Origin: Liolophura sinensis
Lineage: Eukaryota > Mollusca > Polyplacophora > Chitonida > Chitonidae
NCBI RefSeq assembly: GCF_032854445.1
Contig: NC_088298.1
Location: 19,055,976 to 19,119,975, forward strand
Length of the DNA stretch: 64,000 nucleotides
Reading direction: 5' to 3'
Positions 36,901 through 48,166 of the stretch are shown piece after piece; within the stretch, counting starts at the first letter, position 1; the number at the start of each line of letters is the position of its first letter. Below the pieces are notes generated by a model. That model saw only the letters and a program-made list of their open reading frames with translations, ran no database searches and was not told the origin of the DNA. The position numbers and the translations under genes were made by a program.

Positions 36901-39900
36901 GGAAATTGAAATTCAACCACAGCCTCAACCAGAAGAAGAAGTTGTAGAGATTGAATTCAAACCAGAACAGCCTGCGGAGCAAGAAACTACCTTTGAAGAG
37001 ACAGTGGAGGTAACCAAAGAGGTTGAAGAAATTCCAGAAGATGAAGTTACTCAAGAAACCTTCAAAGAGGAAATTGAAATCCAACCACAGCCTCTTCCAA
37101 AACAGGAAGTTGTGGAGATTGAATTCAAACCGGAACAGCCTGCTGAGGAAGAAATCACATTTGAACACACAGTTGAGGTAACAAAAGAGATTGAAGAAAC
37201 AATAGAGGCGGAGGAAGAAGAAACATTTAAGGAAGAAATGGAACTTCAGCCTGAACGGGAAACTGTGGAATTTGAAATTGCCCCTTCACAAGATGAAACA
37301 GTGGAAACATTTAGGCAAACAATTAAAATCACACAGTTTACCAAAGAAGCTACAAAAGAGGAGATAATGCCAGAACAGCCTGAGGAAATATTTGAAGAAA
37401 TAGATAAAACTCAGCCTGAGGAAGTAGTTGAGCAAGAAGTGCAGCCTCTGCCAGAAAAGGAAGTTGTGGAAGTTGAATTCAAACCACAACAGCCGGTAGA
37501 GGAAGAAACCACTGTTGAAGAAACTATTGAAGTAACCAAAGATGTGGAAGAAATTCCAGAAGATGAATTGCCAGAGGAAAGCTTCAAAGAGGAAATTGAA
37601 ATTCAACCACAGCCTCAACCAGAAGTTGTAGAGATTGAATTCAAACCGGAACAGCCGGCTGAGGAAGAAACTAGCTTTAAAGAGACAGTGGAAGTAACCA
37701 AAGAGGTGGAAGAAATTCCAGAAGATGAAGTTACTCAAGAAACTTTCAAAGAGGAAATTGAAATTCAACCACAGCCTCAACCAGAAAAAGAAGTTGTAGA
37801 GATTGAATTTAAACCAGAACAGCCTGCTGAGGAAGAAACCACATTTGAACAAACGGTAGAGATAACGAAAGAGATGGAAGAAACAATAGAGGAGGAGGAA
37901 GAGGAAACATTTAAGGAAGAAATAGAACTTCAGCCTGAACGTGAAACTGTGGAATTTGAAATTGCACCATCACAAGATGAAACAGTGGAAACATTTAGGC
38001 AAACAATCAAAATTACCCCGTTTACTAAAGCAGCTACAAAAGAGGAGATAATGCCAGAACAGCCTGAAGAAGCATTTGAAGAAATAGATGAAATTCACCC
38101 TGAGGAAATTGTTGAGGAAGAAGACCAGCTTACACAAGAAACAAAACCAGAATTAACAGCTGAGGAAGTAACTGAAATTTCTGCTGAAATTGAGGAAATG
38201 ACAGAGGATGTAACTGGTGAGGTTGACTTTGAAGCGCCAGAGGAAGTGCAACCCTCAGAAATCGAGGCTGAAGAAATAAAGCTGGAAGAAACACCAGAAG
38301 AAGTAACTGAAATTTGTGCTGAAATTGAGGAAACAACAGAGGATGTAACTGGTGAGGTTGAATTTAAAGCATCAGAAGAAGTGCAGCCCTCTGAAATTAA
38401 GGTTGAAGAAACAAAAGCAGAAGAAACACCTGAAGAAGTAACTGAAATTTCTGCTGAAATTGAGGAAACGACAGAGGATGTAACTGGAGAGTTTGAATTT
38501 GGAGTGCCAGAAGAAGTGCAACCGTCAGAAATTGAGGCTGAGGAAACAAAACCAGAAAAAATACTTGAAGAAGTAACTGAAGTTTCTTCTGAAATTGAGG
38601 AAACAACAGAGGATGTGACTGGTGAGGTTGAATTTGAAGCAGCAGAGGAAGTGCAACCCTCAGAAATTGAGGCTGAAGAAACAAAGCCAGAAGAAACACC
38701 TGAAGAAGTAACTGAAGTTTCTGCTGAAATTGAGGAAACGATGGAGGATATGACTGGAGAGTTTGAATTTGAAGCTCCAGAAGAGGTACAACCCTCAGAA
38801 ATTGAGGTTGAAGTAACAAAACCTAAGAAAATACCTGAAGAAGTGACTGAAGTTTCTTCTCAGATTGAGGAAACGACAGAGGATGTAACTGGTGAGGTTG
38901 AATTTGGAGTGACAGAAGAAGTGCAGCCCTCAGAAATTGAGGTTGAAGAAACAAAAGCAGAAGAAACACCGGAAGAAGTAACTGAAGTTACTGCTGAAAT
39001 TGAGGAAACGACAGAGGATGTGACTGGTGAGGTTGAATTTGAAGCGCCAGAAGAAGTGCAACCCTCAGAAATTGAGGCTGAAGAAACAAAACCTGAACAA
39101 ATACCTGAAGAAGTGACTGAAGTTTCTTCTGAAATTGAGGAAACGACAGACGATATTACTGGTGAGGTTGAATTTGAAGCACCAGAAGAAGTGCAGCCCT
39201 CAGAAATTGAGGTTGAAGAAACAAAAGTAGAAGAAACACCTGAAGAAGTAACTGAAGTTTCTGCTGAAATTGAGGAAACGACAGAGGATGTAACTGGAGA
39301 GTTTGAATTTGAAGTGCCAGAAGAAGTGCAACCCTCACAAATTGAGGTTGAAGAAACAAAACCAGAAAAAATACCTGAAGAACTGTCTGAAGTTTCTGCT
39401 GAAATTGAGGAAACGACAGAGGATGTGACTGGTGAGGTTGAATTTGAAGCACCAGAGGAAGTGCAACCCTCAGAAATTGAGGTTGAAGAAACAAAGCCAG
39501 AAGAAACACCTGAAGAAGTAACTGAAGTTTCTGCTGAAATTGAGGAAACGACAGAGGATATGACTGGAGAGGTTGAATTTGAAGCAGCAGAGGAAGTGCA
39601 ACCCTCAGAAATTGAGGTTGAAGAAACAAAGCCAGAAGAAACACCTGAAGAAGTAACTGAAGTTTCTTCTGAAATTGAGGAAACGACAGAGGATATGACT
39701 GGAGAGTTTGAATTTGAAGCGCCAGAAGAGGTACAGCCCTCAGAAATTGAGGCTGAAGAAACAAAAGCAGAAGAAACACCTGAAGAAGTAACTGAAGTTT
39801 CTGCTGAATTTGAGGAAACGACAGAGGATGTAACTGGAGAGGTTGAATTTGGAGTGACAGAAGAAGTGCAGCCCTCAGAAGTTGAGGCTGAAGAAACAAA

Positions 39901-42900
39901 ACCAGAACAAAGACCTGAAGAAGTAACTGAAGTTTCTGCTGAAATTGAGGAAACGACAGAGGATGTAACTGGTGAGGTTGAATTAGAAGCAGCAGAGGAA
40001 GTGCAACCCTCAGAAATTGATGTTGAAGAAACAAAGCCAGAAGAAACACCTGAAGAAGTAACTGAAGTTTCTTCTGAAATTGAGGAAACGACAGAGGATG
40101 TAACTGGAGAGTTTGAATTTGAAGCGCCAGAAGAGGTACAGCCCTCAGAAATTGAGGCTGAAGAAACAAAAGCAGAAGAAACACCTGAAGAAGTGACTAA
40201 AGTTTCTGCTGAATTTGAGGAAACGACAGAAGATGTAACTGGAGAGGTTGAATTTGGAGTGACAGAAGAAGTGCAGCCCTCAGAAGTTGAGGCTGAAGAA
40301 ACAAAACCTGAACAAAGACCTGAAGAAGTAACTGAAGTTTCTGCTGAAATTGAGGAAACGACAGAGGATGTAACTGGTGAGGTTGAATTTGAAGCAGCAG
40401 ATGAAGTGCAACCCTCAGAAATTGAGGTTGAAGAAACAAAAGCAGAAGAAACACGTGAAGAAGTACCTGAAGTTACTGCTGAAATTGAGGAAACGACAGA
40501 GGATGTAACTGGAGAGGTTGAATTTGAAGCTCCAGAAGAGGTACAACCCTCAGAAATTGAGGTTGAAGAAATAAAACCAGAGAAAATACCTGAAGAAGTG
40601 ACTGAAGTTTCTTCTGAAATTGAGGAAACCACAGAGGATGTAACTGGTGAGGTTGAATTTGAAGCAGCAGAGGAAGTGCAACCCTCAGAAATTGAGGCTG
40701 AAGAAACAAAGCCAGAAGAAACACCTGAAGAAGTAACTGAAGTTTCTGCTGAAATTGAGGAAACGACAGAGGATATGACTGGAGAGTTTGATTTTGAAGC
40801 GCCAGAAGAGGTACAGCCCTCAGAAATTGAGGCTGAAGAAACAAAAGCAAAAGAAACACCTGAAGAAGTAACTGAAGTTTCTGCTGAATTTGAGGAAACG
40901 ACAGAAGATGTAACTGGAGAGGTTGAATTTGGAGTGACAGAAGAAGTGCAGCCCTCAGAAGTTGAGGCTGAAGAAACAAAACCTGAACAAAGACCTGAAG
41001 AAGTAACTGAAGTTTCTGCTGAAATTGAGGAAACGACAGAGGATGTAACTGGTGAGGTTGAATTAGAAGCAGCAGAGGAAGTGCAACCCTCAGAAATTGA
41101 GGTTGAAGAAACAAAGCCAGAAGAAACACCTGAAGAAGTAACTGAAGTTTCTTCTGAAATTGAGGAAACGACAGAGGATGTAACTGGAGAGTTTGAATTT
41201 GAAGCGCCAGAAGAGGTACAGCGCTCAGAAATTAAGGTTGAAGAAACAAAAGCAGAAGAAACACCTGAAGAAGTGACTGAAGTTTCTGCTGAATTTGAGG
41301 AAACAACAGAAGATGTAACTGGAGAGGTTGAATTTGGAGTGACAGAAGAAGTGCAGCCCTCAGAAGTTGAGGCTGAAGAAACAAAACCTGAACAAAGACC
41401 TGAAGAAGTAACTGAAGTTTCTGCTGAAATTGAGGAAACAACAGAGGATGTAACTGGTGAGGTTGAATTAGAAGCAGCAGATGAAGTGCAACCCTCAGAA
41501 ATTGAGGTTGAAGAAACAAAAGCAGAAGAAACACCTGAAGAAGTAACTGAAGTTACTGCTGAAATTGAGGAAACGACAGAGGATGTAACTGGAGAGGTTG
41601 AATTTGAAGCTCCAGAAGAGGTACAACCCTCAGAAATTGAGGTTGAAGAAATAAAACCAGAGAAAATACCTGAAGAAGTGACTGAAGTTTCTTCTGAAAT
41701 TGAGGAAACCACAGAGGATGTAACTGGTGAGGTTGAATTTGAAGCAGCAGAGGAAGTGCAACCCTCAGAAATTGAGGTTGAAGAAACAAAGCCAGAAGAA
41801 ACACCTGAAGAAGTAACTGAAGTTTCTTCTGAAATTGAGGAAACGACAGAGGATATGACTGGAGAGGTTGAATTTGAAGCGCCAGAAGAGGTACAGCCCT
41901 CAGAAATTGAGGCTGTAGAAACAAAAGCAGAAGAAACACCTGTAGAAGTAACTGAAGTTTCTGCTGAATTTGAGGAAACGACAGAAGATGTAACTGGAGA
42001 GGTTGAATTTGGAGTGACAGAAGAAGTGCAGCCCTCAGAAGTTGAGGCTGAAGAAACAAAACCAGAACAAAGACCTGAAGAAGTAACTGAAGTTTCTGCT
42101 GAAATTGAGGAAACGACAGAGGATGTAACTGGTGAGGTTGAATTTGAAGCTCCAGAAGAGGTGCAACCCTCAGAAATTGAGGTTGAAGAGACAAAGGCAG
42201 AAGAAACACCTGAAGAAGTGACTGAAGTTTCTTCTGAAATCGAGGAAACGACAGAGGATATGACTGGAGAGTTTGAATTTGAAGCGCCAGAAGAGGTACA
42301 GCGCTCAGAAATTGAGGCTGAAGAAACAAAAGCAGAAGAAACACCTGAAGAAGTAACTGAAGTTTCTGCTGAATTTGAGGAAACGACTGAAGATGTAACT
42401 GGAGAGGTTGAATTTGGAGTGACAGAAGAAGTACAGCCCTCAGAAGTTGAGGCTGAAGAAACAAAACCTGAACAAAGACCTGAAGAAGTAACTGAAGTTT
42501 CTGCTGAAATTGAGGAAATGACAGAGGATGTCACTGGTGAGGTTGAATTTGAAGCAGCAGATGAAGTGCAGCCCTCAGAAATTGAGGTTGAAGAAACAAA
42601 AGCAGAAGAAACACCTGAAGAAGTAACTGAAGTTACTGCTGAAATTGGGGAAACGACAGAGGATGTAACTGGAGAGGTTGAATTTGTAGCAACAGAAGAA
42701 GTGCAACCCTCAGAAATTGAGGCTGAAGAAACAAAACCAGAAAAAATACTTGAAGAAGTGACTGAAGTTTCTTCTGAAATTGAGGAAACGACAGGGGATG
42801 TGACTGGTGAAGTTGAATTTGAAGCACCAGAAGAAGTGCAACCCTCAGAAATTGAAGAAACAAAAGTAGAAGAAACACCTGAAGAAGTAACTGAAGTTTC

Positions 42901-43628
42901 TTCCGAAATTGAGGAAACAACAGAGGATGTAACTGGAGAGTTTGAATTTGCAGCAACAGAAGAAGTGCAGCTCTCAGAAATTGAGGTTGAAGAAACAAAA
43001 CCAGAACAAATACCTGAAGAAGTAACTGAAGTGTCTGCTGAAATTGAAGAAACGACAGAGGATGTCATTAGTGAGGTCGAATTCGAAGCAGCAGAAGAGG
43101 TGCAACCCTCAGAAATTCAGGCTGAAGAAACAATGCCAAAAGAAACACCTGAAGAAGTAACTGAAGTTTCTGCTGAAATCGAGGAAACGACAGAGGATGT
43201 CACTGGTGAGGTTGAATTTGAAGCACGTGAGAAAATCCAGCCCTCAGAGGTTGAGACTGAAGAGACAAAACTAGACGAAATCCCTGAAGAAATAACTGAA
43301 GTTTCTGCTGAAATTGAGGAAACACCAGATGATGTGATTAGTAAGGGTGAGGTTGGGGTTGAAGAAGAGGCCTTTGGTTCTGAAATTGATTTGGTAGAGG
43401 AAAAAGTGACCGAAGAACAGACACCCTCAATCACGGATGAAGCCATACCTGGAACGCAGATTGCTGTTGATGAGACTGATCAATCTGTCTCAGTAGCTGA
43501 CATCAGCCCTGTGTCTCACTCAACTGGCCATGTCTTCATTGAGCCGACTCACAAACTTCTGGCGCCTTCGAGCGTCGCTGTTACCCAAGACACCGTGCTA
43601 GAGGCAGAAGGAGACGAAGAAGAAACAG
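27943..43628 (+). CDS. exon 8: 15.7-kb giant exon, two nested E-rich arrays, disturbed by 1-nt indels
   Basis: Open from the 27943 acceptor to donor CAG/GTACAC at 43629, phase 1-1, about 5,230 residues. The start is DITDNEEKEDETHRAEMEI. From ~28160 to ~38100 it holds 56-residue units (ETFKEEIEIQPQPQPE, VVEIEFKPEQPAEEE, VEVTKEVEEIPEDEVTQ) interrupted by eleven longer cassettes with VEFEIAPSQDETVEIFRQT. From 38165 follow 38 units of 45 residues, then a short unique end (TGHVFIEPTHKLLAPSS). Frame is lost and regained by six single-base indels at 30132-30631, net +2, which is exactly the exon's excess over a multiple of 3. No indel of this kind is seen elsewhere in the exon, so a local consensus error is likelier than a pseudogene. 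There is no Ig domain in it. Confidence 0.82.
30130..30632 (+). other. cluster of six 1-nt indels within the exon 8 coding array
   Basis: Compared with sister repeats: an extra A at 30132-30133, a missing T after 30248, an extra A in 30490-30493, an extra C at 30595-30596, a missing G after 30625 and an extra G at 30630-30631. The reading frame goes from frame 3 to 1, 3, 1, 2, and is open again afterwards for 13 kb. The pattern is typical of poor local consensus in a repeat. Confidence 0.85.
33390..37170 (+). repeat. 2,220-bp higher-order tandem duplication
   Basis: Sequence at 33390-34950 recurs at 35610-37170 with a constant 2,220-bp offset and only scattered substitutions (for example GAGTTC against GAATTC near 33876/36096). 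The length is a multiple of 3. A related 1,023-bp shift links 32501 and 33524. Confidence 0.9.
38165..43294 (+). repeat. coding tandem array, 38 x 135 bp (45 aa), with 1,080-bp higher-order period
   Basis: The unit is EEVTEVSAEIEETTEDVTG, EVEFEAPEEVQPSEIE, VEETKPEETP. The register is perfect except for one unit lacking two codons near 42855. A variant with SAEFEETTEDVTGEVEFGVT recurs at about 39790, 40200, 40870, 41280, 41950 and 42360, that is at 405/675 spacing. Blocks of eight units (1,080 bp) were therefore duplicated together. Confidence 0.95.
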
Positions 43629-44877
43629 GTACACATTGCGATGTCCGTTTATTGCGCATCTTCTTTGTTGCCGAGCTGGACTAACCGCTGCATCTGCCAA
43701 ACTGACTGCACCATCCGCACAGCGACTGCAGTCGTTGCTATTCGTCTATGTCTCATCCTGCGGCAGCATGACTTGTTCCAACTGACTTCTCTCCTCAGTT
43801 CTTTCTATTAAGTCTGTTCGGTGTTGTCGTTATTAACTGTGTACTCGTACAAATGGTGGTGTAGTGTTGGTTTATGTTGTATGGATATGAGCAGAATACA
43901 TGTGTGTAGAATTAAACTATATTCCATTGTCCCCTTTTATTTGTTGTATGCCTTTTGACAGTTTACATGTAGGTGTCATGAAAGTATTGTATTTTCTTAT
44001 TCTCGTGTTTGCTTTAGGAGATGTTTTGTACATGTACTGTCTTAAAGTTTTTAATGATGTTTTTTGACTAATGTTCTTCTATTCTGTTATGTTTTCAGAT
44101 GAACAAAATCTGTCTTGTACCTATTTGTATGTAGATGTGTTATCCCCGTAGCGAACTGAACCCCCACTTCTCCTGAGCATGCACCAAAGCCTGTATTGCC
44201 CAATCCCGTGTTCCCATTTGTTTTCACCACATGTAGCGTTATTTGTGAACCGGTAGCGAATTGCAAGTACATCCATTTCATATTCTGCGCACCTTAGATG
44301 TTTCCAAACAATCTACTTTGTACCTTATTAAGCTACACTGTGATTTTAGCTCCTGCAGTAGTTTCCTGCACACCGTAGTTACATACCTGTGCTCCCTTTT
44401 TACAGTGATCTCCACACTTCCATCTTTCTTTTATCCAAATCCCTTAAATGTAAATTGCAACTTGTAGTTTGAGATATAGTAGGCCCTATCTATAACCTAA
44501 AAGTCATTGTTTCACCAATTGGCACATGCACATGTAGCAATTTGTCCCTGGAAACTGTCCCATTCCAAACTTACAGGTAGAAAATGATAGTTAGGATATA
44601 AGCGTGTGTTAACCTCTTTTACCGGTAGACATGATAGTCTTTAAAAAGACTTACACACCATAGTTTGATGATAAATGTTCTCTGACAGGCACAGAAGAGC
44701 GTGACGAAGAGGTTAGTACAGCTTATACAGCGCAGCCGAACATTCATTGCAGCTTGTGCGCATGGCGATTTGATGTATGTATGCGTATGTTCACTGTTCT
44801 TTGGTATCGCATCCCTTTGTTTCAGTATTGTCATGTTTGTAGTCTTAATAATTTGTTGAACTACTTCTTTTAAAAAG
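43629..44877 (+). other. intron 8
   Basis: Donor GTACAC, phase 1. There is no further exon or repeat that I can support. The acceptor region CTACTTCTTTTAAAAAGAAACAGCAG offers three AG sites in the same phase. Confidence 0.75.
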
Positions 44878-45540
44878 AAACAGCAGATGTACAGACTGAA
44901 GAAGTTTCTGTGGAACAAGAGGTGTCTGTGTCTGAAGATGTGGAAGCAGAAATCACGGTGGAAACCAAAGAGGAGGAAGAGGTGACAGTTGAGGAAACCC
45001 AGCTTGCGAAAGAAGAAACCGAAGCTGAAATTACCCTACAGCAACCAGAAACAGATGAGGAGAGGGAAGAAATTACATCAACAGATGTTACCCTGGACAT
45101 AACTGCTGAAATTGAGGAACAGTTTGAAACACAGATCACATTTGAGACCAAAGACGCTGAAGAGGTTCATGTTGAAGTTGAAGAACAGAAACCTGAAAAA
45201 ACTGAAGCCGAAATCACTTTAGAGACTCAGCCTGATGAAGCACCTTCTTCCGAAATTGTTTCTGCCGACTTGACTCTAGAAACCAAGCCAGAAGTTGAGG
45301 AGCAGTTTGAGAGTCTGGTGACCTTTGAGACCAGACCAGAAGATGATGTGAGCCAAGAGGTCACTTTCACCTCAGAGGAAGTTGTGGAAGAGGAAACCCA
45401 TGTGGAGGTTGACACCACTGTCCAAGAAGAAAAAGAAACTGTTACTGAAGAGTTTACTGTGACTGAAGTGGTGAAGGATATCTCAGAGGAAAGAAGTGTG
45501 GAAGAAATTCTGTCCGAGAAAGAGAAACAGGTCACTGCAG
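44878..45540 (+). CDS. exon 9: acidic linker with diverged ~45-aa repeats
   Basis: A 663-nt phase 1-1 exon (donor CTGCAG/GTAAAA). It encodes ~220 residues, mostly E, T, V. Repeated pieces are EITVETKEEEEVTVEETQ, ETEAEITLQQPETDE, DVTLDITAEIEEQFETQIT and DLTLETKPEVEEQFESLVT, so it is an old, diverged tandem repeat rather than a fresh array. It probably shows what the neighbouring arrays look like without homogenisation. The start could also be 44884 or 44887, in the same frame. It acts as a spacer between exon 8 and Ig5. Confidence 0.83.
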
Positions 45541-45891
45541 GTAAAACCATGCACCATCACCCTTAACTAATAAGATCAGATACTCTAAACCACTTCCATC
45601 TGGCTTTACTAAGAACCTTTATGTTATGGTCCGTCTACCCACTGCATCAACGCCTCCAACCATAATCATGATCACCATCAGACGTGTACTGATTAAATAT
45701 TGTAGCGTTTATCAATAAGTCCTATAGAAACACGTATAAATCCATGTGACAAGCTCAGCTGAGCTCATTAATCAGTATGGACCAGTGGAGCCAGTAAAGC
45801 ACTGGTACAGGTACTTAGCGTCCTAAGATGTGGGCAGTATTCCGGTCAGTGGCTGACATTGTCTCAAACATTGTTTGGTGAATTTTTGCAG
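45541..45891 (+). other. intron 9
   Basis: Phase 1, GTAAAA to AATTTTTGCAG. No feature seen. Confidence 0.8.
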
Positions 45892-45963
45892 AGGAAGAAA
45901 AGGACGCTGTTTCAGACGAGGAAAGGAAAGAAGAAGAGGTCATTGAAATGATCTTAACTGAAA
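45892..45963 (+). CDS. exon 10: 24-residue acidic mini-exon
   Basis: 72 nt between TTTTTGCAG and GTAAGT, phase 1-1, encoding EEEKDAVSDEERKEEEV followed by IEMILTE. Good splice signals on both sides and a matching phase make it believable despite its size. It is a skippable spacer just before Ig5. Confidence 0.78.
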
Positions 45964-46570
45964 GTAAGTCTTTTATTAAATTTTGATGTGCGGTGAGTTA
46001 TATTGCAGACTTTTGAAGTGATTTTTCAACATTCTCACAACAGCCTGTTTTCATAGGTGACTGTTGAAAATTGAAAAATTATTGTAAGGAAACAGGGTGC
46101 CTAAACGTTCTCATCAAGAAATCTTGCCCCTGTTGGTAAGTGGTAAGCAATGCCTTACTTATTTATTTATTTGTTCGATTGGTGTTTTATGCCGTACTCA
46201 AGAATATCTCACTTATATTACGGCGGGCAGCATAACGCTGGGAGGACACCTGGCATACCTTCCCACGTCTTTAGAGGAACCCAGCATGAGATGGACTTGA
46301 ACTCACAGCGACCGCATTGGTGGGTCATTGCGCCGTGTTGGCTTGCTAACCCCCTCGGCCATGGGATAGACTTGTATGAAGTTTGTCAGAAATCATTTCC
46401 TGGACATCTACCTGGAGTAGTCTGTATATCATAGGTGAAAAAGTCTGTCACTTACTTCCCAGAGACTGTACCCTTTTCCTCTAGCCATGAAACTTGATTG
46501 CTCTCATTCTGGACAACAGCGTTGACCCCAGTCTAATGAGTCAGTAATTATCGCCTGTGCTTTCGTCTAG
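45964..46570 (+). other. intron 10, containing a SINE
   Basis: Phase 1, GTAAGT to TTTCGTCTAG. Contains the tRNA-derived SINE described at 46157-46372. Confidence 0.8.
46157..46372 (-). mobile_element. tRNA-derived SINE-like element, copy 1
   Basis: Read on the - strand it has a tRNA-like head with a B-box-like GAGTTCAAGTCC, a body shared with the element at 52652-52882 (opposite strand), and a (TAAA)-type tail (ATAAATAAATAAG). On the + strand the shared body reads ATTGGTGTTTTATGCCGTAC and CAAGAATATCTCACTTATA. Finding two diverged copies in opposite orientation within one gene supports a dispersed repeat. The family name was not determined. Confidence 0.8.
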
Positions 46571-46879
46571 CTGCAGAGACTGTTGGTGATCAGCGCTGCG
46601 CACCTGAGTTCATCCAACCCCTGGAGAAGACTCAGGCTAGGGAAGGTGAAGTGGCCCGCCTTGAGTGTCGTGTCATCGGCAATCCTATGCCCCAGATCAC
46701 CTGGTTGAAAGACGAAGTCGAAATTCGCCCATCAGCAGATTTCAAGATCTTTTACGACGAGGACAACTTGTGCTCTCTAGTAATCCAGGACGCTTTCATC
46801 GACGACGCTGGGATGTACACCGTCATCGCCAAGAACGAACTGGGAACGGTGACAAGCTCAGCGGATCTCATTATACTGG
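46571..46879 (+). CDS. exon 11: Ig5
   Basis: A 309-nt phase 1-1 exon (acceptor CGTCTAG, or ACTGCAG six bases on; donor GTAAGC). After a short lead (AETVGDQRC) the I-set domain runs from APEFIQPLEKTQA: B-strand LECRV, C-strand ITWLKDEVE, and F-G strands GMYTVIAKNELGTV. The F-strand Cys is replaced by Val, so the canonical disulfide cannot form; an extra Cys lies in the E strand (NLCSLVIQD). One exon encodes one Ig domain, as in many titin-family genes. Confidence 0.9.
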
Positions 46880-47468
46880 GTAAGCGGTAGGGTGGCACAA
46901 GACGGGGAGAACGGAGTAAAGGGAGATAATCATACACAAACTGTTCACATTTACCATTGTGGAAATAATGCATTAATACTATATTGCTCAGAAAATTATT
47001 TTTAATAATCTGTTTTGTTTTTTTTTTTTTTCACACGCTTTATCTCTTCAAACTGTCGTCATCACATCGCTCTTTAAGACAACATCAGAAAAGATGTAAA
47101 AGTGTGTTATGTTTGTCTGGGAAACATTTCACCCAATAACTGAAGTCAAATAATATTCTTGATTACTCTAATTTTAACGAATCTTTCAATATATGAAATA
47201 ATTTTATGATCTACAATGAAAATTATTCTGGGTACTATTCATGGATTAGATTAAATTAAAATTTGGAATGTTAATATTCTACGCATAGATGGCTTTGCAT
47301 ATCATATAACCGGCATGTCATTCCAGTTTCTAAAGAGTATCAAGTTCGCATATTCCATTGTGTTTTCCACTAAGTTTACCATCATGTCCCTATTGTCTCT
47401 TTTCTGCGCCTTTGTCTCATTTCCTGGCAGAAAATACACATTTGTTATCAAAATCTTTTTTCCAATAG
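46880..47468 (+). other. intron 11
   Basis: Phase 1, GTAAGC to TTTTTTCCAATAG. Contains a T-rich run near 47019-47031. Nothing else is seen. Confidence 0.8.
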
Positions 47469-47590
47469 AGGAAGAAGAGAAAGAAGAAACCATCGCCCCG
47501 ACATTTACAGAAAAGCCAAAATTCCAGACTATTCCCGAGGGTGACAAAGTAGAGCTCAACTGTCGTGTGGTAGCTAAACCCCAGCCTGAG
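47469..47590 (+). CDS. exon 12: first half of Ig6
   Basis: Entered in phase 1. Acidic lead EEEEKEETIAPTFTEKPKF, then the B strand VELNCRVVAKPQPE. Ends in phase 0 at donor GTACTT. The downstream part of the domain is missing here and is supplied by exon 13, the same mid-Ig split as in Ig3. Confidence 0.85.
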
Positions 47591-47970
47591 GTACTTTCAC
47601 AGTGTCAGGTCTTTCTTCGAAGTATAAACAAACAATATAAAGAACCAGCCTTTTCCGTAAATGATTGTGAGATCATTATTGAGATATTTGGAAAAACAGT
47701 AATACCCGGTATCCACTAACATAAAAATTTGTTCAATCAAGCTCCTGCTGATGAATGCATTTATGAGACTGGTGTTTTAACGCCGTAAAATAGTATTTTA
47801 ATAAAAGACAAACATGTTGAAAGGAGCACGTTATTTAATTATGAAGCCTCACCGGGTAGCCTACAGATCACATCAAGTGACAAAACACTGATGAACTGTT
47901 TAAAAAGTACATGAGCAAGTACGAATACCTTGAGTTTCAGTTAAAAGAAGATGCGGTATCTCTGCTTCAG
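47591..47970 (+). other. intron 12
   Basis: Phase 0 intron inside Ig6; acceptor ATCTCTGCTTCAG. No other feature. Confidence 0.8.
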
Positions 47971-48166
47971 ATTTTCTGGTCTAAGGATAGCGCTCCTATT
48001 GAGGACGATGAGCGCTTTGAGACCACGATCACGAAAGAAGCCGACGACACCTACAACTCAACTCTCACTGTCATGGCAACCACCCCAGAGGATGCCGGGA
48101 CGTACAAAGTGACAGCCCGTAACGAGGAAGGGGAAGAGACTGTTACCGTGTCACTCATAGTCCAGA
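47971..48166 (+). CDS. exon 13: second half of Ig6
   Basis: Phase 0 in, phase 1 out (donor GTAAGC). Joined to exon 12 it reads KPQPE-IFWSKDSAPIEDDE, a normal C strand with Trp. F-G strands are DAGTYKVTARNEEGEE, again without the F-strand Cys (Val instead). Exons 12 and 13 total 318 nt, a symmetric module. Confidence 0.87.

Larger units (their letters stand above)
28160..38100 (+). repeat. coding array of 56-aa (168-bp) units with interspersed ~150-aa cassettes
   Basis: The 168-bp register is visible, for example from 28332 to 28500. Eleven interspersed cassettes containing FEIAPSQDETVE occur near 29221, 30244 (broken), 30771, 31453, 31980, 33004, 34027, 35053, 36247, 37270 and 37960. Some 56-aa units carry a marker variant VVEIDIKPEQPAEQE, which recurs at 32501, 33524 and 35744 and reveals higher-order duplications. 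Confidence 0.92.

Noticed and set aside
38860-43068. Long - strand open frame (about 1,400 codons)
   Set aside because: A shadow of the 38-unit array in exon 8. Same explanation as above; the periodicity mirrors the sense unit.
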